The notes: generated by a model from the letters alone, not told the origin. A stretch of DNA of 13,474 nucleotides from JANXQE01 sp035294005 (GCA_035294005.1 DATGLT010000361.1:1-13474), one strand, 5' to 3'. Numbered from the stretch's first letter, positions 1-7,061 are shown. Program-made: numbers and translations.

Positions 1-2
1 TC

Positions 3-95
3 TTCGATTACATCGAAGTCTTCTACAATCGCCAACGCTCCCATAGCGCTCTGAACTACCTTTCGCCCGTTGACTTCGAACTCCAAAACAACTAA
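3..95 (+). CDS. IS3-family transposase (OrfB), C-terminal fragment
   Basis: The first 30 codons in this frame read as the extreme C-terminus of an IS3-family OrfB transposase (DDE/RNase H-fold integrase core). The segment YIEVFYNRQRSHSALNYLSP is the family's typical ending, where a conserved Y-I-x-x-F-Y-N-x-x-R-x-H-x-x-L block follows the last catalytic Glu. The stop codon is at 93-95. The rest of the gene, including the DDE residues, lies left of the window, so intactness cannot be judged. The family assignment is firm; activity is unknown. Confidence 0.88.
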   Translation, partial: FDYIEVFYNRQRSHSALNYLSPVDFELQNN

Positions 96-139
96 CTAAA
101 TGACCCGCTTTCTCTGTCCGTTTTATCGAAGCAATCCCA
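96..139. mobile_element. Probable right end of the IS3-family element
   Basis: The 44 nt after the transposase stop should contain the right terminal inverted repeat. The stretch from about 112 to 139 (core CGTTTTATCGAAGC, ending in CA) has the look of an IS3-type terminus, which normally ends in CA. The left end is outside the window, so neither the inverted-repeat match nor a target duplication can be checked. Confidence 0.4.
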
Positions 140-293
140 AATTAAGGATCCTAGTGAGTCGGGGTCAGTAGAGTTACCGGGAATCCGCTTCGCCATAATA
201 GCCGGGATCCGGATTTTAGAACGGAGCGCTTTTCGGAATAGTATCGGCGAACAATTTGCCGGAGCCGGACTGCCGACCCGTTCCTCCCCTCAG

Positions 294-339
294 AGCCGGG
301 CAGCGGTTCGGGCGCGCCTTTCACGCCCGGCTTTTGCTT
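294..339 (+). terminator. Possible rho-independent terminator
   Basis: AGCCGGGC (294-301) is the exact reverse complement of GCCCGGCT (325-332). A second inverted repeat (CGGGCG/CGCCCG) is nested inside, and the right arm runs into a T-rich tract (CTTTTGCTTT). It lies downstream of the IS end and upstream of hicB, where it would insulate the toxin-antitoxin module. The T-tract is interrupted, so efficiency is uncertain. Confidence 0.4.
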
Positions 340-387
340 TGGTGGGAGGTCGCTCAGCAAAGCGGTGAGCAAGCGGGTTGGCGGATC

Positions 388-416
388 TTGACCCCGCCAC
401 GTCCAATGTGTAGCGT
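388..416 (+). promoter_or_regulatory. Candidate promoter of the first hicBA module
   Basis: A TTGACC -35-like hexamer (388-393) is followed, after exactly 17 nt, by TAGCGT (411-416) as a weak -10. The predicted start of transcription (about 423) falls on the hicB ATG at 422, so the message would be leaderless or almost so. This is pattern matching only. Confidence 0.3.
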
Positions 417-421
417 GCGAT

Positions 422-628
422 ATGAGACAGGTGCTGATTTACCCCGGCGAGAATGGTTATTGGGTTGCCGAGTGCCCTAGCTTGCCGGGCTGCGTTTCGC
501 AAGGCGCCACGCGGGAGGAGGCCGTGACCAACATCAGAGAGGCCATCGAGGGATATGTACTGGTGCTGAAGGAGGATGGACTTCCGGTGCCACCAGAGAA
601 ATTTGAGGCCTTGATCGTGGCGGTATGA
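422..628 (+). CDS. hicB: HicB-family antitoxin
   Basis: This 68-aa protein is a standard short HicB antitoxin, which binds and neutralises the HicA mRNA interferase and, in many systems, represses its own operon. The sequence shows the partial RNase H-like HicB fold: an N-terminal strand (VLIYPGENGYWVAECPSLPG), the conserved C-V-S-Q-G-x-T-x-E-E-A turn (about residues 24-34), and the helix NIREAIEGYVLVLKEDG. No C-terminal DNA-binding domain is present, as in many short HicBs. It has its own ATG, and its stop overlaps the hicA start as ATGA (625-628), so the two are translationally coupled. The gene is intact although its toxin partner is broken. Confidence 0.93.
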   Translation: MRQVLIYPGENGYWVAECPSLPGCVSQGATREEAVTNIREAIEGYVLVLKEDGLPVPPEKFEALIVAV

Positions 629-845
629 GCAAAGTGCCCCGGGTTTCCGGGCGAGAAGTCGTGGCCGCGTTGACGCGAGTTGGATTTCGAGTCCGGCGCC
701 AGCACGGCAGCCACATTATCGTGCGTCGGGATCAGCCTTTCGCACAGACGGTGGTGCCGACCATCCCGAGATCGACACTGGCACCTTGCGGGCCATTCTT
801 CGCCAAGTAGGCATGGGGGTAGATGAGTTCAAGAAATTGTTGTAA
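625..845 (+). pseudogene. hicA: HicA-family mRNA interferase toxin, frameshifted
   Basis: The first ~45 codons give a good HicA N-terminus: SGREVVAALTRVGFRVRRQ, then HGSHIIVRR with the catalytic histidine of the HGSH motif (double-stranded RNA-binding-like fold, ribosome-independent mRNA cleavage). Near 757-759 the frame breaks. Family homology continues one frame over, from GAC at 759, as DHPEIDTGTLRAILRQVG then MGVDEFKKLL, stopping at 843-845. A single lost base explains this and would restore a 73-aa protein. As it stands, translation runs into an aberrant tail ending at 808-810, without the second half of the fold. Either the toxin is inactivated, or there is a sequencing error. It overlaps hicB by 4 nt. 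Confidence 0.88.
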
Positions 846-988
846 CACATGCCAACCAACAGAATTCGGCGAGGCCCGCGATTGCATTTCGATGGTAAGC
901 CGACCGCCAGTGGTGCGGGCTCGCTGATCCGCAGCGTTCGCCAGGACTTGGCGCTCGCGCAGTGGTTTGGAATTTGCTACCGTGTATT

Positions 989-1008
989 TGATTAAAGCTG
1001 ATTAAAGC
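989..1008 (+). repeat. 10-bp tandem duplication over the start of the second hicB
   Basis: TGATTAAAGC occurs twice back to back (989-998, 999-1008). With one copy removed, TTG at 988 would read directly into the HicB frame (Leu/Met-Ile-Lys-Ala-Gln). With both copies, TTG runs into TAA after five codons, and only a CTG made at the junction (998) precedes the frame. Confidence 0.85.
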
Positions 1009-1192
1009 GCAGTTCACATACTGGAAGGAAAGTGACGGCCGCTACCTGGGGTACCTGAACGATTACCCGGAACACTGGACGCAGGGGGAGAGCTTGGAGG
1101 ATCTGAAGGAGTACTTAAAGGATTTATACCACGCGTTCACCTCCGAGCAGATTCCGGGGATCAGGAAAGTGGAGGAACCGGAGATCGCGTGA
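998..1192 (+). CDS. hicB: HicB-family antitoxin (second module), start disturbed
   Basis: The frame encodes a 64-aa HicB-like antitoxin of the class that pairs with HDIYHNP-type HicA toxins. Recognisable blocks are QFTYWKESDGRYLGYLNDYP, then HWTQGESLEDLKEYLKDLY and the C-terminal IPGIRKVEE. It is a different subfamily from the copy at 422. No ATG, GTG or TTG lies in frame at the expected position: the first usable codon is CTG (998), created by a 10-bp tandem duplication, and a stop lies just upstream in frame (989-991). The gene may be translated poorly from CTG or be silent. Its stop overlaps the following GTG (GTGA, 1189-1192), the usual coupling with hicA. Confidence 0.75.
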   Translation: MIKAQFTYWKESDGRYLGYLNDYPEHWTQGESLEDLKEYLKDLYHAFTSEQIPGIRKVEEPEIA

Positions 1193-1350
1193 AGCGACTC
1201 GACCTCGTCAGGAGGTTGGAGCAGGCGGGATGCGTTCTGCTGCGGCACTCTGCAGGCACGATATTTACCACAATCCCCAAACGGGAGATCGGAGCCGGTC
1301 CACGCCACCCTGCGGCAAGAAACGCTAGAAACCCCAGTTTTACCCTGTAA
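1189..1350 (+). pseudogene. hicA: HicA-family toxin remnant, several frameshifts
   Basis: It starts with GTG overlapping the hicB stop. The first ~20 codons match HicA (KRLDLVRRLEQAGCVLLRH). The hallmark HDIYHNPQTG block then appears in another frame, from CAC at 1257, showing a lost base near 1253-1256. That frame ends at a stop near 1316, and a third frame gives a plausible continuation, so there are at least two lesions. The original frame runs to 1348-1350 without further HicA similarity. The toxin is almost certainly dead. The gene abuts the 3' side of the tRNA-Ser gene, about 8 nt away. Confidence 0.75.
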
Positions 1351-1358
1351 AAAAGCTA

Positions 1359-1448
1359 TGGCGGAAGGGGAGGGATTCGAACCCCCGGTTGGGTTACCCC
1401 AACGCCTGATTTCGAGTCAGGTGCCTTTAACCACTCAGCCACCCTTCC
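1359..1448 (-). tRNA. tRNA-Ser (anticodon CGA)
   Basis: Reading the minus strand from 1448, a GGAAGGG acceptor strand pairs with CCCTTCC, followed by discriminator G and an encoded CCA (1361-1359). The anticodon stem CCTGA/TCAGG encloses the loop CTCGAAA, giving anticodon CGA (serine, UCG codons). The long variable arm (TTGGGG/CCCAAC) and the T-loop GGTTCGAATC are typical of tRNA-Ser. The length is 90 nt and it appears complete. The integrase gene begins on the other strand only about 80 nt from its 5' end. Confidence 0.97.
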
Positions 1449-1491
1449 ACTAATTGATAATCAGCAGCTTATGACTTTATTAAGTTGGCAG

Positions 1492-1520
1492 TTGACAGTT
1501 TTTGATACTGCATTTATATA
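1492..1520 (+). promoter_or_regulatory. sigma70-type promoter of the integrase gene
   Basis: A perfect TTGACA -35 box (1492-1497) is separated by exactly 17 nt from TATATA (1515-1520). Transcription would begin near 1527, two bases before an in-frame GTG at 1529. This is the best promoter match in the window and it decides the integrase start. Confidence 0.7.
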
Positions 1521-1528
1521 CTGGTCGT

Positions 1529-2719
1529 GTGAAAAGGCAAGACCGCCAAAAACAGTTGCACTCCAGCCCCCCAGAACCGGGAGCGTGGGTAACAGTTCAA
1601 CCGAACTTGATTCGATACCGATCATCCGGCACGTATTTTGCACGCCTACGGGTCCGGGGCAAGCTGATTGTAAAATCCCTCAAGACCAACCGAGTAACGG
1701 TTGCCCGACTTCGGCTTACAGATGTCGAAAAGACCGAAAGACAGCGAGCGGAGCACCTAACCGCCGACGCAGCTGCCAACGGAAAGCTCACGTTTGGGCA
1801 GGCTTTGGCTCTCTACCGCAAACGTCTCGAAGGTGACATGTCGATCAAACCGAGAACAAAGGACTACTACAATGAACGCATAGCTGCCCTGCTCAAGTCG
1901 TGGCCAAGCCTGAAGGAGACAGACGTGGCGCGGGTTACCAAAGGGACATGTCTCGATTGGGCTGCGCAATACGCGAAGCAGGCGTCCTCGACGAATTTCA
2001 ATAATACCGTTTTGGTGCTCCGACAGGTGATCGACTTGGCGGTGGAGGCAGGGGCGCGTTACGACAACCCCGCACGGTTTATAAAGCGTGCTCCCGTCCG
2101 TTTCAAAATACCCACCTTACCCTCCCCAGAACAGTTCGAGGCGTTGCTGGCCCTCGTAAAACACGACACAGTCGCCGACTTGATCCGATTTTTAGCTTAC
2201 GGTGGCTTCCGTAAGTCTGAGGCAGCGGCAGTCACATGGGCTGACGTTGACTTCGATCAAGGGCGAATTCTAGTCAGAGGTGGAGCGGAGGGCACCAAGA
2301 ACGGGGAAATCAGGCAGGTGCCGATGATCCCTGCAATGAGGAAGCTGATACAGGAGTTGCAGGCGAAGCAGCCGAACCGAAAGCCGGAGGACAGGGTCAT
2401 GCGTGCAAGAGAATGCCAGGGATCAATCGACTCGGCGTGCCTGAAGTTGGGAATTGCCCGGTTTACTCACCACGGTCTTCGACATATGTTTGCCACCCGG
2501 TGCGTGGAAGCGGGAGGCAGTTTGCCTGCGGTGGCGAAATGTTTGGGCCACAAAGATGGCGGGGTTTTGCTCGCAAAACGATACAACCACGTCAGCGACG
2601 ATCATCTCTCGGCAATGGCTCAGCGAGTGACTTTTGGCACGCAGAAACCAAAAACCACACCAGATCAGCCGCAGGCTGCCGGAAACCCCATGCCGCTCCC
2701 CGACGTTCAAGCCGCGTAG
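1529..2719 (+). CDS. Tyrosine recombinase / phage-type integrase
   Basis: A 396-aa site-specific recombinase (counted from GTG 1529) that would integrate and excise the element. An N-terminal beta-rich arm (about residues 28-60, RYRSSGTYFARLRVRGKL) may bind arm sites. A SAM-like core-binding domain follows (about 90-190), then the catalytic domain with the full set: Arg228 in GGFRKSEA, Lys257 in GTKNGE, His315-x-x-Arg318 in HHGLRH, His341 in CLGHKDGG, and nucleophile Tyr352 in KRYNH. The C-terminal ~35 residues are Pro/Gln-rich and look disordered. A TTG at 1502 is in frame but lies inside the promoter, so GTG is preferred; translation would then be nearly leaderless. It lacks the extra helical insert of integron IntI enzymes, so it is not the integrase of the cassette array. 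It is divergent from tRNA-Ser. Confidence 0.93.
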   Translation: MKRQDRQKQLHSSPPEPGAWVTVQPNLIRYRSSGTYFARLRVRGKLIVKSLKTNRVTVARLRLTDVEKTERQRAEHLTADAAANGKLTFGQALALYRKRLEGDMSIKPRTKDYYNERIAALLKSWPSLKETDVARVTKGTCLDWAAQYAKQASSTNFNNTVLVLRQVIDLAVEAGARYDNPARFIKRAPVRFKIPTLPSPEQFEALLALVKHDTVADLIRFLAYGGFRKSEAAAVTWADVDFDQGRILVRGGAEGTKNGEIRQVPMIPAMRKLIQELQAKQPNRKPEDRVMRARECQGSIDSACLKLGIARFTHHGLRHMFATRCVEAGGSLPAVAKCLGHKDGGVLLAKRYNHVSDDHLSAMAQRVTFGTQKPKTTPDQPQAAGNPMPLPDVQAA

Positions 2720-2918
2720 GTCCAGCAGATCTCAAGGCGGCAGCGCCGCGCACGCCTCGCAACTGGGCCTTTCCCCGCGTTACCGAGGTCCGATCACTGA
2801 GTGAAACCGCCCCCGCCGGGTGGTAACGCTACGCAGTTTCTTTTTGAGCGGGTTTGCGACCGCGAGCGGGACGGCAAGGCACGGGCGTTTCTAATAATGC
2901 GTCGCCGGAACCGTAGCG
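2720..2918. other. Intergenic gap after the integrase
   Basis: About 200 nt without a convincing gene. A short GCGGC-AGC-GCCGC hairpin (near 2741) and a TTTCTTTTT tract (near 2838) are present but not arranged as a terminator. Confidence 0.4.
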
Positions 2919-3587
2919 ATGACGTTTTCGTCGGAAGCGTGCTATGCTTGGTTGGTGAAGGAGTTGCCAAAACGGTTTTCGAGCCTGAACAGCCCCTGGT
3001 GCTGGTGGTGGACGTTTCCAGCAGAAGGTCGCGAATACGACGGCGCAGGCCATGTCGTGAAAGCGTCGTCGATGGAAGGCATTATTTGGAAGCGCCGGTA
3101 TGAACTTGCTGCTTGGAGGTATGAGCTTTGCCGCCGCCACGCACGAGAGTTGCTGCAAGACGGGGCGTGGCCTCGGTGGGATAAATTAACAGAGGAAGAG
3201 TGGCTCCAGTATGTGGAGCTACTGGGGAACACAAAACTGTCAGTCGTAACGGGCGACAACCTGCAGCAAGACTGCCGGCTTGTCCAAGCCCCCGAGGATC
3301 TGGAGCGGTTAGGCGAAGTTTGGTTTGACAGAAGGGCGAGCGACAACTCGCTGGCAACGGACTTTTTATTCCTTATCCGCAAACGCACAGCTGCGCCCGA
3401 AGGCCAAACCATTCCGAGTCCGAAGCGCCCGTGGCGTTGGGTCGAAATCCTTGACCTGAATTCATACGGAGGCTCGCTGAGCAAGCATGAACGTTCAATT
3501 TTTCCAGAGGCTCAGGACGCCGCGAAGCAAGCCCACGCAGCCATTAGCGACGCCTTTGGCGGTGCCGATATGGGTTCTGAGCCTTAA
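2919..3587 (+). CDS. Hypothetical protein of the integrative element
   Basis: A 222-aa soluble, Trp/Arg/Glu-rich protein with no domain I recognise and no signal peptide or membrane segment. The region from about residue 52 to 180 has the most protein-like composition: helical and charged, with WKRRYELAAWRYELCRRHAR followed by an acidic segment WDKLTEEEWLQYVELLG. The first ~50 residues (including WCWWW) look less natural, and an in-frame ATG at 3072 is an alternative start. No clear Shine-Dalgarno precedes either. It sits between the integrase and the excisionase-like gene, so a role in control or maintenance of the element is possible, but this is only context. Confidence 0.6.
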   Translation: MTFSSEACYAWLVKELPKRFSSLNSPWCWWWTFPAEGREYDGAGHVVKASSMEGIIWKRRYELAAWRYELCRRHARELLQDGAWPRWDKLTEEEWLQYVELLGNTKLSVVTGDNLQQDCRLVQAPEDLERLGEVWFDRRASDNSLATDFLFLIRKRTAAPEGQTIPSPKRPWRWVEILDLNSYGGSLSKHERSIFPEAQDAAKQAHAAISDAFGGADMGSEP

Positions 3588-3627
3588 CGGATTAGGACCG
3601 CTCTCATGGAAGGGTTAAGTTCTTTTC

Positions 3628-3873
3628 ATGCTTGATAACCTAACCAAAGAAAAGAAAGCCGTCACTACCACCGGCACCGTCAACCTGAACGTGGAGCGCT
3701 TGGCTTACACCATGAACGAAGCAGGCCTCCTCCTGGGCTACTCCTACTTGTCCATTTGGCGTCTCGTGAAACGAGGCAAGCTCAAGACCTGCGGGGGCCT
3801 GCGGAAGCGACTGATCGCCAAAGCGGAGTTGGAGCGTTTCCTCAGGGAAACCACAATATCACTGGCCGAATAA
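3628..3873 (+). CDS. Excisionase / AlpA-like helix-turn-helix DNA-binding protein
   Basis: An 81-aa protein of the MerR-like excisionase fold. After a polar N-terminal tail comes YTMNEAGLLLGYSYLSIWRL (about residues 27-46: entry helix, turn and recognition helix), a basic turn VKRGKLKTCGG as the wing, then RLIAKAELERFLRE as the closing helix. Such proteins bend att-site DNA to steer recombinase excision, or activate early genes of satellites (AlpA). A GGAAGGG purine tract (about 3608-3614) lies 13 nt before the ATG, rather far for a ribosome binding site. It lies between the integrase and the replication gene, which fits either role. Confidence 0.85.
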   Translation: MLDNLTKEKKAVTTTGTVNLNVERLAYTMNEAGLLLGYSYLSIWRLVKRGKLKTCGGLRKRLIAKAELERFLRETTISLAE

Positions 3874-3990
3874 ACCCGGAATTTCGAAGTCCGGTTAGAT
3901 ACCCCGGCCTCTGAGCCTCGTCTGCCAGTGCCGCTTCAACCACGTAAACCAATTAACCCGGGTCGACCATTCGGCCCAAATAGGAACTAT

Positions 3991-4425
3991 ATGTTAGACT
4001 CGATTGAAAATACAGGCTTCGCCGATTTGGCGAAGCGCGAACATCACCAGGACCTGATCACCTTCGAAAAACGGGTCGCGGGTCGACTGGTGGCAAAGTT
4101 CGTGGCTGGCGAGCAGGAAGCCGCCACGCTCGACCTGCTGCTAAATCAACTTTGCCGGACGTGTGACACGTCAGGCAGGTCTCGCCCGGTCATGGTTACC
4201 GAAATTCTCGATCAAAGCGAATATGACGAGCGGATGCGGACTGGTAGCGCCAAGCCGCTGACCCAACGCGTGTTTCCTTCGGCAATGGCTGCTTCCGTCC
4301 ACTTTGGTTACCACTGGAACGCCGTCATGCAAGCCCTTCGCCGAGCGAAAGCAACCGGGCGGGACTTCGCCAGGGTGGCTGGGTTGCTGGTGGCCTGGTT
4401 GGACGAAATGCCGGGACTTAAGTGA
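3991..4425 (+). CDS. Hypothetical protein upstream of the primase-helicase
   Basis: A 144-aa protein with no recognised domain. ATG 3991 was chosen because AGGA (3982-3985) sits 5 nt upstream; a GTG at 3928 would add 21 Pro-rich residues with no ribosome binding site. The protein is mostly helical: KREHHQDLITFEKRVAGRLV, a Cys-containing middle (LNQLCRTCDTSGRSRP), and a C-terminal block with FGYHWNAVMQALRRAKATGR that could be a small DNA-binding helix-turn-helix. No signal peptide or membrane segment. It is followed after 61 nt by the primase-helicase gene, suggesting a replication or regulatory accessory role; this is inferred from position only. Confidence 0.65.
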   Translation: MLDSIENTGFADLAKREHHQDLITFEKRVAGRLVAKFVAGEQEAATLDLLLNQLCRTCDTSGRSRPVMVTEILDQSEYDERMRTGSAKPLTQRVFPSAMAASVHFGYHWNAVMQALRRAKATGRDFARVAGLLVAWLDEMPGLK

Positions 4426-4441
4426 CCTAAAACATGATCTA

Positions 4442-4455
4442 TCTCTCTCTCTCTC
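4442..4455 (+). repeat. TC dinucleotide microsatellite in the leader of the primase-helicase gene
   Basis: Seven TC units in a row, followed by CAAAAGAGA, so part of the tract can pair as TCTCT/AGAGA. It lies 31 nt before the primase-helicase ATG in the only sizeable gap of the replication operon. Confidence 0.8.
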
Positions 4456-4486
4456 AAAAGAGACAGTTATAACCGTTAAAGCGACC

Positions 4487-6670
4487 ATGATCCCTTCCGA
4501 TTTTATTCCGTTTTTCACCGCCCCCAACCTGTTGGCCGACGAAGTGACCGAGGCACGCCCGTGGCAATTCGCGCCCGGCCAGCCAACCCTCGACCAAATG
4601 CGAGGCCTGCCGAAGTTGAAGCGCACTGAGCTTCTCCAGAAGCCCGGCACCGAGTGGAACGTCTACACGGCCGCCAGAGGAGTAGGCGAGCGCCGCCGGA
4701 TTTGCACCGAGAACCCGGTTGGAGCGATGCGCGGCCTCGTAGTGGATTACGACGCGCCGTCGTCATTCGAAGCTGCGGTGGGCTACCTGACCAAAGCCAA
4801 ATGCCTGTTCGAGCCAAACCTACTTGAGCACTCGCTTAGCGGGAACCTGCGGCTGGTGTGGTGCTTCGGGCGTGAATTATTGATCCCTGATGCTGAATTT
4901 TACTCGCACATGATCAACGTGCTGCATAAGGCGCTGGGGGTGGAGTATTTACTACCGCAGTTCGACCCGAATTCCCGCAAGGCCGCTCAGGTTTACATCA
5001 ACGGTGGCGAGTGGCACCTCCACAATCCGAAACCAGTGCCCTGGGAGGCTCTTATTGGCCTGCTTATGAAGGCCGGCAAGGAGTTGGACACGGGAACCCG
5101 TGACGAGATCCCACTCGCCACAATCGCGAAGGAAGTCGAAAACCGGTTCCCTGGTCGTTGGAAGGGACCCTTTGAGCTGAACAATACTGGGGTCCGGTTC
5201 TGGGACAAAAACGCCGACTGCCCGACTGGTTGTCAAGTTAAGCCCGATGGGATGCTTTGCTTCACTGGGCACACCGGTTTCATGAAGTGGGAGGCAATCT
5301 TTGGCGCTACGTGGGCAAACGAACAGCGCGTCCTGAACCTCGGACGACATGCCGAAGGCAAGCACTTCGACGGTCGGATTTATTGGAAGGAAAACATGAA
5401 CCAGTGGAAAGACGTATGCCGCGAGGACTTGCTTCTGGCTCTCAAGATCAGTGGCGTTGCGACGAAACCAAGGCGCGGGCAAGTCGCCAGCGACGCTGAA
5501 GCCGTTTTGAACTACATCCAGACCTTTAACCGGATTGACGGGGCAGCACCTATCGTGAACCGGAAGCCAGGGCTAATCGTTCTCGACGGCCAAAGAATTC
5601 TGAACACTTCAACGATCCGGGCTCTTCAGCCTGCGGACGCCTCAAACGTGTCTCCCGCCCAGTTTCCCTTCGTCTGGGACCTTGTAAGCAATCTATTCGC
5701 GTCCACTGAACAAGGCTCGCTCAACTCATGGCTCGCCTGGATGAAGCGGTTCTACCTCGCCGTTCTGCAATACCGAGCGCTTATGGGACAGGCGATTTTC
5801 CTGTGTGGGCCAAAAGATTGCGGGAAAACGCTGTTGGTGTATCGGGTTATCAAACCGTTGGTCGGGGACAAAGCGGCCAACCCTTACTCGTTCTTCACGG
5901 GTGAAACGCCCTTCAACAGCGAATTATTTCAATCGCCTCTGCTAATGATAAATGACGAAGAGGCGCTACCCAACTTCCAGGTCAAGAGCAGGTTTCAGGC
6001 TCGGTTGAAGAGCTTCGTGGTTAACCCGTCACACACGTATCACAAAAAATTCGCAGCGCCGATCTCTGTGGAATGGACCGGACGGCTGGTTAGCACGCTG
6101 AATGACGACCCCAGCTCGGTAGGGCTGCTGCCAGAGGTAAATTCAAACACCAATGACAAGATCATGTTCTTTCGCGCAAAGGAGCGCTTAAAGCCCTGGG
6201 AAGACGCGGACATCATTGAAGCCAAAATCGGTGCCGAACTGCCCTTCTTCGCCCGCTTCCTTCTTGAGTGGGAGCCACCGAAAGAACTGATGATAGGTGG
6301 GCGCATGGGCGTTAAAAGCTTTTTTGATCCCGACATCCTTGCCAAAAGCATCCAACAAAACAGTCATTTTCGACTGATGGAAGTCATAATGCTTTGGTTC
6401 GACAACGACCCCAAGTGGAAGCCCGAGAATGAGCGCGACGTGTGGGAAGGCGACGCTACAAGGTTATTCTCCGAGCTGTCCGCACAAGAAACGATGGGGG
6501 CAGTGATGCGAGAGTGGAACTCAACCAAGTGCGCCATCGCGTTGACCACATTGGCCAGGATCCAAAACAGTGGGGTAAGTCACGTCGAGGGCAAAGAAGG
6601 GGTTTTTCGGATTACCCGATCTATAATCCTGCGGCAAGCGTCTGTCGAACCTTCTCCGAAAAATCCATGA
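4487..6670 (+). CDS. Primase-helicase: AEP-like primase plus SF3 helicase
   Basis: A 727-aa replication initiator fusing a putative archaeo-eukaryotic-type primase to a superfamily 3 helicase, as in satellites, plasmids and integrative elements. Primase part: motif I GLVVDYDA (Asp87, Asp89); a motif II-like SLSGNLRLVW (116-125) that lacks the usual His; motif III LPQFDPNSR (Asp160). A C-x3-C-x8-C-x3-H cluster (245-262) may bind zinc. Helicase part: Walker A GPKDCGKT (441-448), Walker B LLMINDEE (485-492), motif C VSTLNDD with sensor Asn539 and a following Lys/Arg-rich strand. The C-terminal ~110 residues may recognise origin DNA. ATG 4487 is used because upstream codons overlap the previous gene and are not protein-like. 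The stop overlaps the next ATG (ATGA). It would unwind and prime the element's own origin. Confidence 0.9.
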   Translation: MIPSDFIPFFTAPNLLADEVTEARPWQFAPGQPTLDQMRGLPKLKRTELLQKPGTEWNVYTAARGVGERRRICTENPVGAMRGLVVDYDAPSSFEAAVGYLTKAKCLFEPNLLEHSLSGNLRLVWCFGRELLIPDAEFYSHMINVLHKALGVEYLLPQFDPNSRKAAQVYINGGEWHLHNPKPVPWEALIGLLMKAGKELDTGTRDEIPLATIAKEVENRFPGRWKGPFELNNTGVRFWDKNADCPTGCQVKPDGMLCFTGHTGFMKWEAIFGATWANEQRVLNLGRHAEGKHFDGRIYWKENMNQWKDVCREDLLLALKISGVATKPRRGQVASDAEAVLNYIQTFNRIDGAAPIVNRKPGLIVLDGQRILNTSTIRALQPADASNVSPAQFPFVWDLVSNLFASTEQGSLNSWLAWMKRFYLAVLQYRALMGQAIFLCGPKDCGKTLLVYRVIKPLVGDKAANPYSFFTGETPFNSELFQSPLLMINDEEALPNFQVKSRFQARLKSFVVNPSHTYHKKFAAPISVEWTGRLVSTLNDDPSSVGLLPEVNSNTNDKIMFFRAKERLKPWEDADIIEAKIGAELPFFARFLLEWEPPKELMIGGRMGVKSFFDPDILAKSIQQNSHFRLMEVIMLWFDNDPKWKPENERDVWEGDATRLFSELSAQETMGAVMREWNSTKCAIALTTLARIQNSGVSHVEGKEGVFRITRSIILRQASVEPSPKNP

Positions 6671-6945
6671 GCCCCAACCCAAGTCCACTCAATGGCGTGT
6701 TCGTAGCCGCAGCTCGGCGGAAGCACGTAGGACTTACGTTTCCGCGCCGGGCAATGGCTCCAGCCTGCCGCAAACCACAGCGCTCCCCAAACCGATCAAC
6801 CATGAACAGAAAAACCCAAATTCGAACCGAACAAGACCTGCTGCTGCAGGTCATGGTGGAACTGGGCGGCAGCTCGTTGCGTGAGTCATCAAGCGCGAAG
6901 CCCTGCCCAAACTCAAACGTGACCCAGCCTGGCCACGACAAATGA
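6667..6945 (+). CDS. Small hypothetical protein coupled to the primase-helicase
   Basis: A 92-aa reading frame whose ATG overlaps the preceding TGA (ATGA, 6667-6670) and whose own TGA overlaps the next ATG (6942-6945). The N-terminal ~45 residues are Pro/Arg-rich and possibly disordered. From Met46 comes a more regular stretch (MNRKTQIRTEQDLLLQVMVE) that may form a helix, and a second start there (6802) is possible. No domain recognised. The tight coupling on both sides is the main argument that it is translated. Confidence 0.5.
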   Translation: MSPNPSPLNGVFVAAARRKHVGLTFPRRAMAPACRKPQRSPNRSTMNRKTQIRTEQDLLLQVMVELGGSSLRESSSAKPCPNSNVTQPGHDK

Positions 6946-7058
6946 CGGAACAGGACTACCGTCGGACCCTTGGCAACATGCTACGAAACCTGCCGGCTTA
7001 CGTCGCCGTTGGATCTGCACCGAAGGCATCGGCAAGCATTCACATAGTAAATCAGTGA
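6942..7058 (+). CDS. 38-aa micro-protein in the replication operon
   Basis: A short frame beginning MTEQDYRRTLGNMLRNLPAY with an ATGA overlap with the gene before it, and ending 3 nt before the ATG of the next gene. The N-terminal half looks like one amphipathic helix. No domain can be named. The gapless packing between two other genes favours real translation, or at least a role as a coupling leader; its small size leaves doubt. Confidence 0.4.
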   Translation: MTEQDYRRTLGNMLRNLPAYVAVGSAPKASASIHIVNQ

Positions 7059-7061
7059 GCC

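Larger units (their letters stand above)
140..421. other. Intergenic stretch with no gene
   Basis: No reading frame here looks coding on either strand. It holds only the terminator-like hairpin at 294-335 and the proposed promoter of the first hicBA module at 388-416. Confidence 0.6.

Noticed and set aside
1471..1836. 121-aa frame at the start of the integrase gene
   Set aside because: Out-of-frame shadow of the integrase; the integrase frame has the full catalytic set.
1529..2719. The tyrosine recombinase as the integron integrase
   Set aside because: It lies on the far side of the array, points the wrong way, lacks the IntI-specific insert and belongs with the element's replication genes.
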